Shown here in pieces: positions 24,324 to 30,713 of a DNA stretch of 46,478 bases. This DNA comes from Lentisphaerota bacterium (GTDB lineage: Bacteria; Verrucomicrobiota; Lentisphaeria; Oligosphaerales; JABHEG01): contig JABHEG010000294.1 of assembly GCA_018676675.1 (NCBI GenBank), positions 1 through 46,478 of the forward strand, in the 5' to 3' direction. Position numbers and translations under genes: made by a program. Each line of letters starts with the position of its first letter. Positions within the stretch are counted from its first letter, which is position 1. Under the pieces are notes generated by a model that ran no database searches, was not told the origin of the DNA, and was given only the letters and a program-made list of their open reading frames with translations.

Positions 24324-27300
24324 CTAATCCCGGAGCTGTTCCCCCACGTGGTCCAGCCAAGCTTCATCAGGTTGGGAGTAGGGGCGGAACTTCTCCAGCG
24401 TGCCCGCCTGCTCGTTGTAGAGGAGCGCCCGGTGCAGCCCCAGCCGACTGGCTTGAGGGGTGTCGATCAGATTGGCCGAATCAGAGGCGCTCATCTGGAA
24501 GAGGATGCGCATTTCGAACTCACTCACCGAACGTCGGTTCAGGGTTCGGTTGATGTTGTTGAGCGTGTCGGACCAGACGATGGTGTGTATCCCCGCTGCC
24601 GGGCCCTCCCGGATGAGCTCGTCGAACTGCTGGCTGGGGTTGGCCGGGGCGGGCTCGTCACCCATCGAGAAGCCGAAATCTTCCTCGAAACGGAGTTTCG
24701 AAAACCGCTGCAGCCCGTAGACGAAAAGAATGATCGCGGGGTGGCCGGCTGTTCCCGAAGAGAGTCGTTCCTGGAGTTCGTCGTCGAGCTTGCCCACCTC
24801 GGTGGTCACGTCGGGGTAGTCGATGACGTCCAGGGGATGTCGAAGGGACGCACTCAAGCGTTCGAACTGGGCACGTCGCGGAACATCCGGGGGACTGCCG
24901 TCGAAGATAACGAAGCGAACTCCTTCAGCGGGGAACTGGGCGGACAGCGCGATGGCTGCAGCCTGCATCAGGCTCAAGGCAGCTTCGTCGCGCTGGCCCA
25001 CAAGCAGGGCATTGCTTCCGCTTTGACGGCGCAGGATAATCTCGGTCGGCCCCTTGATCGCGTTCGGTGCCCCCAACCAGGCTTTGGGGGCGTGAGGGAG
25101 ATCGGCGGGGGCAGGAGCCAGGATTGCCTCTTCAAGGAGCGGATTCAACGCCATGTCGGCGGGAGCATTCCCTTCGAACACAATGGTCGGAGTCTCCGGT
25201 TTGTAGGCAACGTCTTTCGCGATCCTGGACACTTGGGTCAGCCATTCATCCCGTTCGGCGTCCGGCAGCCAGACGACCTGGAACGGGTTGTTGCCTTCCA
25301 CCATCCCGGCCGCATCGTTGTAGATGGCTTCACCTGGACGAGATAGGAGGCGGGCTGCAGCGTTGTCGTCATTGAGGATGAGATAGGAGTCTGCCTCGCT
25401 ACATTGTAGGGCGATCCGGACGCCCATCTGGCCAAGCGTGCTGCGAGCGAGGGTGTAAGCTCCTCCGATGGTCTGGGAGCCCAGCAGGACATGGATCCCG
25501 AACGCACGGCCCTGGCGCACGATGCGGTCGAGCAGCAGGTTCGCATTCTGGGCGACGCCGTCGTCCTCGACGAAGAACTCCTGGAATTCGTCGATGATCA
25601 CGAGGGTTCTAGGGATGGGAGCTGCTCCTTCTACGGCACGGTATCCCTTCATGTCCTGAACGCCGTACTGGCGGAAAAGCGTGCCCCTGCGCTTGAGCTC
25701 CTCATCTACGCGATGGAGCACGCTCAGGCCGAACTCGCGGTCGCTCTCGATTGCCACGGCGCGTGCGTGAGGGAGTCGGTGTGTTGCGTAGGGCTTGAAC
25801 TCGACGCCCTTCTTGAAATCGATCAGGTAGACCTCGACTTCATCAGGCCGGAACCAGAGGGCGAGGTTGGTGATGAGCACATGCAGCAAGGTTGACTTAC
25901 CTGATCCTGTCTTTCCCGCGATGAGGACATGCTGCAGTGTGCCTCGCCCCAGAGCAAGAAGCTGCAGTTTCGTGGCCCCCGCCCGGCCGATCGGGATGCG
26001 GAGTTCGCTCGTGGCATCGCCCTTCCAGAACGTGTCTTCAGCAGGAAGTATGTTCTTGAAGGAGACCTCAACTCGCCCGGCGTCCTCGCTGGCCGCGGCC
26101 ACATCGCGCAGAATGGCGTTCATTCTGTCGGGTGGAGGGGGAGGTGTCAGTTCCAGGAGCCCGTTCAGCTGGAAATTGGCGAAGGAGAACCGCCCTCCTT
26201 TGAACTGAAGCGTGACTGCATTCTTGCGGAGTTCGGCGGGATCACAGTCTTGGGGTAGCGAGTGGCGCTGATCGAAGTGGACGAGCATGAATACTCCACA
26301 TCTGGCGCCAGTGGTAGCAATGCTGATCAGTCGTTGCGCGGCCTGTTCGCTGAAGTTGGCGGGGAAATCGGCGATGACGAGGAAGCGGTACTTTTCAGCG
26401 ATCTCTCCCGCCTGCTCGTTGTATTCGGTAATCGTGGCGTATTCGTTACGCAGGTACATCTGAATGACTTTCTCCATGTGCTCATTCAGGTCAGCCAGGC
26501 GTTGTTCGATGTGTCGTGGGTCGGTCCAGATTTTGCCTCCGACCAACGTTTCCCCGTAGTCCGCGAGATGCATCATGCCTGCGAAGCTCTGGCCGAGGCC
26601 GATGGGGTCGATGAGGGTGAAACTGACCTTTCCGGGTGGGATGGTGGTGAGGAGTCGGAGCATGACACTGTTCAGGATGCTGATCGCGGTGTCGCGGCCC
26701 TCAGACCGGGTCTGGAGCAGGAGGGAACCGCGGCCCGGGAAGGTCAACGAAACGGGGAGGGTAAGTTCCCCCTGGCGCAGGAAGGGCATGAGTTCTTCAT
26801 CAACGACACGCTCCGGGAGTTCCGGGAGTTTGGCGTGAACGCGTCCAAAGGGCACAAGATGAGCGAACTCCAGTGGGGGTTCCCATGTCGTGCCGGATGA
26901 GCCCCAGCTACCGGCCAGAGGTCGCGTTTGGTTAAGGGTCGCGACCGCGGAACACGTCTGACTCATCGCCTGACGGCACGTTCCCTCCAGCTGCAGGAGC
27001 TCGGCGTCGAGAATCTCGACACGTCGTGCTCGTTTGCGTTCCACGTCTTCTCTGACTCGCGTCGCTTCATGCTCGGCGTGTTCCTGCAGGCGAGCGAGTT
27101 CAGCCTCGGTGTCTCTGGCGCGCTTACCCAGTTCCCGGGCGCGGCGCTGCTCTGCTTTCTGCAGAAGCTCTCCGTGCCGTGCTTCGATTCGTTTGAGTCC
27201 CTCCTCGCGCTGTTGGGCGGTTTGGGCTGGGACGTCCTGCACGCTGCTCTTGGCGCCGGCGATGGCGGTATCCCGAATGTCCGCCTGTTCTCTGAGCGTT

Positions 27301-28217
27301 GTCTCCAGGGCTTTCTCGGCGGCCCTGGCAGTGCTGTGGTAAAGATGCCAGGAGTCGAGCAGGGCACTCCTGGCCGCTTCAAAGATCGGTTGAGCCTTGC
27401 GTTTGGCGACGGCGTGGGTGATCAATGCCAGGATTGTCAGGACGACCAGGCTGATCAGGACGTGGAGGAGGAACGAGGGGCGTTCCAAGACCTGAACTGC
27501 CAGGCCGGCGATGGCCACATGCATGACCACCAGAAGGGCAATGGCGAGTGGCAGGCGAATCGAACGGAAGGGCGCAAGCGACACGCTGGCCCGGGCTTGG
27601 CGGAAACTGTCTTCGACCGTCCCCAGTGCCTCATCAAGGGCTGCCAGGAGACCATCGGGTGAGCCCTCCAGGGCGGCTGGCTGCGGTGCGGTGTCTGCCG
27701 TGTGTTCCGAGAAGGCCAGGCGCGCTTCCGGCAGGATCCGGAACAGCTTCCGTAAGCGCCGCCCGGTTGATTCCAGGATGGGGAGCCTTTCCTTCAGCGT
27801 CTCGGTCATTTCCGCGTGCAACTGTTTGGCAGCGGATGCCTTCGCGTCGTAGGCATTGCCCGCTGACCACGTGGTCTGCTGAACTTTGCCGCGGGCTTGC
27901 TCTTCTTTCTGTCGCATCTCCTGCAGCAGCTTCTGGCGGGAGCGTCGAGTGGCACCCTCGATCCGCAGCGTGTCCGTTTCGTGCTGTGCCGCCGCGGCGA
28001 GCTGGTGGTCCGGTTGAGCGGCCTTGTGAGCTGCGACCGCGGCTTCCTGCGCCGACTCGATCTCCCTCACCGCCTGTTGCTCGTATGATGTGAGCTTGGA
28101 GGCGTCGATGCGGAACTGTCGCTTGGCCTCGTTTTCCCCCTGGAAGAACGTGGACAGGGACTGATCAAGGTCACTGAAGACCTCCACGACCCGGGCAATA
28201 TCGATATCGTTACTCAT
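24324..28217 (-). CDS. FtsK/SpoIIIE-family ATPase of a type VII-like secretion system (EccC/EssC-like)
   Basis: A 1297-aa protein; ATG 28217 overlaps the stop of the 70-aa gene by 4 nt (ATGA). Residues 1-215 are helical and charged. Two membrane helices follow at about 222-244 and 248-269, then a long coiled coil (about 270-440). Three ATPase-like modules follow. The first (about 450-740) has lost the P-loop lysine (QTRSEGRDT replaces the Walker A). The second (about 745-990) has an intact Walker A G768-K-T-G-S-G-K774-S-T and Walker B L-V-I-I-D876-E-F. The third (about 1040-1290) has G-Q-R-D-E-A-A in place of the P-loop. A membrane anchor plus three tandem FtsK-like domains is the EccC/EssC layout. 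With a WXG100-like gene in the same operon, it should power export of small helical proteins across the inner membrane. Its fold is certain; the secretion role is a strong inference. Confidence 0.85.
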   Translation of the reverse strand: MSNDIDIARVVEVFSDLDQSLSTFFQGENEAKRQFRIDASKLTSYEQQAVREIESAQEAAVAAHKAAQPDHQLAAAAQHETDTLRIEGATRRSRQKLLQEMRQKEEQARGKVQQTTWSAGNAYDAKASAAKQLHAEMTETLKERLPILESTGRRLRKLFRILPEARLAFSEHTADTAPQPAALEGSPDGLLAALDEALGTVEDSFRQARASVSLAPFRSIRLPLAIALLVVMHVAIAGLAVQVLERPSFLLHVLISLVVLTILALITHAVAKRKAQPIFEAARSALLDSWHLYHSTARAAEKALETTLREQADIRDTAIAGAKSSVQDVPAQTAQQREEGLKRIEARHGELLQKAEQRRARELGKRARDTEAELARLQEHAEHEATRVREDVERKRARRVEILDAELLQLEGTCRQAMSQTCSAVATLNQTRPLAGSWGSSGTTWEPPLEFAHLVPFGRVHAKLPELPERVVDEELMPFLRQGELTLPVSLTFPGRGSLLLQTRSEGRDTAISILNSVMLRLLTTIPPGKVSFTLIDPIGLGQSFAGMMHLADYGETLVGGKIWTDPRHIEQRLADLNEHMEKVIQMYLRNEYATITEYNEQAGEIAEKYRFLVIADFPANFSEQAAQRLISIATTGARCGVFMLVHFDQRHSLPQDCDPAELRKNAVTLQFKGGRFSFANFQLNGLLELTPPPPPDRMNAILRDVAAASEDAGRVEVSFKNILPAEDTFWKGDATSELRIPIGRAGATKLQLLALGRGTLQHVLIAGKTGSGKSTLLHVLITNLALWFRPDEVEVYLIDFKKGVEFKPYATHRLPHARAVAIESDREFGLSVLHRVDEELKRRGTLFRQYGVQDMKGYRAVEGAAPIPRTLVIIDEFQEFFVEDDGVAQNANLLLDRIVRQGRAFGIHVLLGSQTIGGAYTLARSTLGQMGVRIALQCSEADSYLILNDDNAAARLLSRPGEAIYNDAAGMVEGNNPFQVVWLPDAERDEWLTQVSRIAKDVAYKPETPTIVFEGNAPADMALNPLLEEAILAPAPADLPHAPKAWLGAPNAIKGPTEIILRRQSGSNALLVGQRDEAALSLMQAAAIALSAQFPAEGVRFVIFDGSPPDVPRRAQFERLSASLRHPLDVIDYPDVTTEVGKLDDELQERLSSGTAGHPAIILFVYGLQRFSKLRFEEDFGFSMGDEPAPANPSQQFDELIREGPAAGIHTIVWSDTLNNINRTLNRRSVSEFEMRILFQMSASDSANLIDTPQASRLGLHRALLYNEQAGTLEKFRPYSQPDEAWLDHVGEQLRD

Positions 28218-28426
28218 TCGCAGTCGTGTTTCGCTTTGGCAATAAGTTTGGCCAGATGTTCACCGGCATCGATGGCCATGTTTACGGTCGGTTCCAACGG
28301 CGCGACGTGGTCGTCCCGAAACTGTCTTCGTTTCGAGTCCCGCCACTCGTCTTCGGTTGCGGCCCAGGAGGTGAGCAGTTCCTTCAAGGCATCCTGGAGC
28401 ATCAGTCGGCCGGACTGCAGGCTCAT
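28214..28426 (-). CDS. 70-aa helical protein with WXG100-like signature
   Basis: Starts at ATG 28426 after ggaga; the longer frame to 28510 adds only an Arg-rich stretch overlapping the previous gene. The chain is two amphipathic helices around W28-R-D30-x5-F36, the same W-x-D-x5-F arrangement as W43-Q-D45-x5-F51 of the WXG100-like protein at 29126. It ends in an ATGA overlap with the ATPase gene, so translation is probably coupled. It is shorter than a normal WXG100 protein (about 100 aa). It may be a partner, chaperone or substrate of the ATPase. No named family was recognised with certainty. Confidence 0.7.
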   Translation of the reverse strand: MSLQSGRLMLQDALKELLTSWAATEDEWRDSKRRQFRDDHVAPLEPTVNMAIDAGEHLAKLIAKAKHDCE

Positions 28427-28466
28427 CTTGCATCTCCGTTTCGGGGACCTGCCAGGGCGAGGCAGG

Positions 28467-29021
28467 TCACGTCGTCTGCGGCGGATTCTCGTCTGATGGC
28501 GGTTCGCCATCCTCTGCGCTGGTGTTTCCTACGACATCGGTCGGCGGAGCTTTGGTGTCCGCGTAGGCTGCAAGGCTGTTGATCATCCCATCGAGTTGGG
28601 CGACGGCGGCCGGCAGTTCTGTCTCAAACGCTGTAACGACCTTTCTGAGTCGGGCGGTGTGGGAGGCAGCTTTGGTGTCGAAGAGGTGCCCCCACTTCTT
28701 GGTTGCCTGGAGCTTGAAACGTGCCTCCTCGACGGCATGTTTGGCCACCCGGAGTGCCTGCACTTCCACATCGCAGCTTCGCCTTACGCCAGCCATACGC
28801 GCTCGGTTGAGGTCGTTGCGGGCGTCCACAAGGCGCATTTCGCGTATGCGTATCTGGTTCCGCCAGTGGTTTGAGCGGTCCGTTCTCAGCCACGTTGACG
28901 TCCGCTGGACCTCGCTGTTCATTTCTGCCAGGGCGACAGTGCCCTTCTCGCGGAAGATGCACAGCTTGGCCCTGAAGGCACTCAGAGCGTCGATTGACAT
29001 AACACGTGCGGTGTCAGGCAT
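28467..29021 (-). CDS. 184-aa coiled-coil protein of the type VII-like locus
   Basis: Unrecognised family. ATG 29021 follows SD aggag about 10 nt upstream. The first 145 residues are almost entirely charged helix (many Arg, Lys, Glu, Ala) with no signal peptide or membrane segment. Residues 150-184 are an acidic, proline-rich, probably disordered tail (A-P-P-T-D, G-E-P-P-S-D-E-N-P-P). It lies 40 nt before the 70-aa gene and about 105 nt after the WXG100-like gene, all on one strand, so co-transcription is likely. The long helical hairpin could be compared with LXG/EspG-like or ESX substrate-associated proteins, but no motif proves this. It may be an exported helical substrate or a scaffold of the ATPase. 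Confidence 0.6.
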   Translation of the reverse strand: MPDTARVMSIDALSAFRAKLCIFREKGTVALAEMNSEVQRTSTWLRTDRSNHWRNQIRIREMRLVDARNDLNRARMAGVRRSCDVEVQALRVAKHAVEEARFKLQATKKWGHLFDTKAASHTARLRKVVTAFETELPAAVAQLDGMINSLAAYADTKAPPTDVVGNTSAEDGEPPSDENPPQTT

Positions 29022-29125
29022 GGTTGTCGAACTCCTGCGTGGTCACGGTCCGTGTCTTTGCCGGGACTGTTGGGCCCCCGCCGGTGCCTGTGTTTCCTCG
29101 GCAGCCGTTCCTGCTTCGTGGGTCT

Positions 29126-29398
29126 TCAGCGCTGATTGAGATACTCTTCGACTCGTTGGGCTTTGCGCAACAGGTACGGGGCATGCTGGTTTGATCGCTC
29201 AACAAATCTCATGACGACCTTCAGGGTCTGCTGGAATTCCTCCGAGAAACGGTCGTGCTCCTGGTCCTGCCAAGTATCGCCAAGGGCGCCGAAACGGGCG
29301 TGGAGTGATGTCAGCTGGTTATGAAGGTCTGTGGTGAAGCGACGGAGGTCATTGGCGAATCGACGCACTTCGCCGGGATCCATAATTGCCTTGGCCAT
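29126..29398 (-). CDS. WXG100-like small helical secreted protein
   Basis: A 90-aa protein starting at ATG 29398 after gaggtg; the longer frame to 29458 has no ribosome site. Its size, all-helical heptad pattern and central turn (G40-D-T-W43-Q-D45) fit the WXG100 fold (helix-turn-helix dimers, about 100 aa). The W-x-D form of the motif, rather than W-x-G, is seen in many non-Firmicute members. Residues F51 and F55 continue the second helix. No signal peptide, as expected for export by a type VII-like ATPase. No Y-x-x-x-D/E C-terminal signal was found. It is the first gene of the locus that ends with the FtsK/SpoIIIE ATPase. Confidence 0.78.
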   Translation of the reverse strand: MAKAIMDPGEVRRFANDLRRFTTDLHNQLTSLHARFGALGDTWQDQEHDRFSEEFQQTLKVVMRFVERSNQHAPYLLRKAQRVEEYLNQR

Positions 29399-29582
29399 GC
29401 TGGCACCTCGCTGGTCGGGGCTGAGGGAAGGGGCGTCACCGCTGTCGGTGGTATACAAAATAGGTGATCGCGGCGTCGATTTCTACCTGTGGCAGGGGGG
29501 CAGAGCGGAGGGGGACGGCGTGTCGGCGGCTGACGCGGCCGTCCAGAGCCGGCAGCCTTCGTACTTGGCGACTGTTTCGAAG

Positions 29583-30689
29583 TCAGTAGAGGCACTCTCT
29601 CGCGGTGTCCGCAAAGGCCTGGAGGCAGGCAGGATCGCCATGGAAGAAGTGGTCGGACGGGCAGACGATGTACCCGGCGTAGTCACGCGTCGCTTCGAAG
29701 CAGTCAAGCACCAGACGGCGGGCTGTGGCCGGTGTCCCGTGCTCGAATCCGGCATTTTGGTCGAAGCCACCAATGAAGAAAAGCCTGTCTCCGACTCGTT
29801 GCGAGGCCTCGCGGAGATCGCAGTCCCCTCCCATTGAGACGGGTGTCATCGTTTCCAGCCCGTCCGCTCCGCTTTCGACTACGAGATCGAGCATGGGCAT
29901 GAGGCCGCCGCAGAAGTGGTTAACTACGCGCAGGCCCGCTTGCTGGAGGAGTCTGTTTTGACGCTGGTCATAGGGAAGCCCGAACTCGCGGTAGAAACTG
30001 GGGCTGATGACTGTGCTGGAACCCGCTCCTCCTCCGACTTCGACCATGTCCGCAGGTGTTCCTTCCCACATTTGGGTGACGCGCAGGGTTTTCTGCACGA
30101 TCTCCTCCAGAATGTGGTGGAGTGTATCCGGCTCGTCCATGCCCAGCATGATGGCGTGTTCGGTGCCGAACAAGGTGCAGAAGCTCTGCCAGGGACTGCC
30201 CTGACCGGGGCTGAAGGGGTGTGAGCGAACGATCCCCCGGTCCCCAAGGCGGTCCCTTGTCTCCTGTATGGGGGTGAAGTCGACCCCCGTGGGAACGGGG
30301 GAGAACTCGTTCCATATTTCGAAGTCCTCCAGGGATTTCAGGAGGTGTTCAGCGTCATACGCCGTGACGTCTGTGTGCACGACTTCCTTGCGGAGCGTTC
30401 CTTTCGGGGTCGCTATTTCTATGGCGACGCGGCGATTCCCACTGTGGTCCGTGCCCAGATCGTGCTGGGTTGTTCGCCACTGGTCCTGGTCCCGTGCGTC
30501 ATAGGTATACACGGGAGAGACGTAGATGGCGTAGTCCATGCCAAAGGTTTCGTAGGCCTGCCACCAGTCCATTCCGCCGAGGTAGTGTTTGAGGTAGTAG
30601 CCCATCCAGCCATGGATCTGACAGGGCAGTCTGTCCGGGCGCCCGTTGGACAGGGCGGTCAGCATGCGTTCGCGGGACGTCATTGCCAT
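29583..30689 (-). CDS. uroporphyrinogen decarboxylase-like protein, possible corrinoid methyltransferase
   Basis: A 368-aa TIM barrel of the URO-D superfamily, ATG 30689 preceded by aggaaa (ATG 30683 is an alternative). The N-terminal S-R-E-R-M-L-T-A-L-S-N-G-R-P-D-R-L-P is typical of the family. It lacks the clear uroporphyrinogen-binding loop of housekeeping HemE. It does carry H258-F-C260 and a distal C343, a placement like the zinc-binding H-x-C ... C of MtaA/CmuA/MtbA methyltransferases that move methyl groups between corrinoid proteins and cofactors. No corrinoid protein gene is adjacent. It is a separate transcription unit from the type VII-like operon, 184 nt away. A methyl-transfer role is an inference; a general URO-D family assignment is secure. 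Confidence 0.8.
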   Translation of the reverse strand: MAMTSRERMLTALSNGRPDRLPCQIHGWMGYYLKHYLGGMDWWQAYETFGMDYAIYVSPVYTYDARDQDQWRTTQHDLGTDHSGNRRVAIEIATPKGTLRKEVVHTDVTAYDAEHLLKSLEDFEIWNEFSPVPTGVDFTPIQETRDRLGDRGIVRSHPFSPGQGSPWQSFCTLFGTEHAIMLGMDEPDTLHHILEEIVQKTLRVTQMWEGTPADMVEVGGGAGSSTVISPSFYREFGLPYDQRQNRLLQQAGLRVVNHFCGGLMPMLDLVVESGADGLETMTPVSMGGDCDLREASQRVGDRLFFIGGFDQNAGFEHGTPATARRLVLDCFEATRDYAGYIVCPSDHFFHGDPACLQAFADTARECLY

Positions 30690-30713
30690 GGCGGTCGTTT
30701 CCTGTGCAACGGC

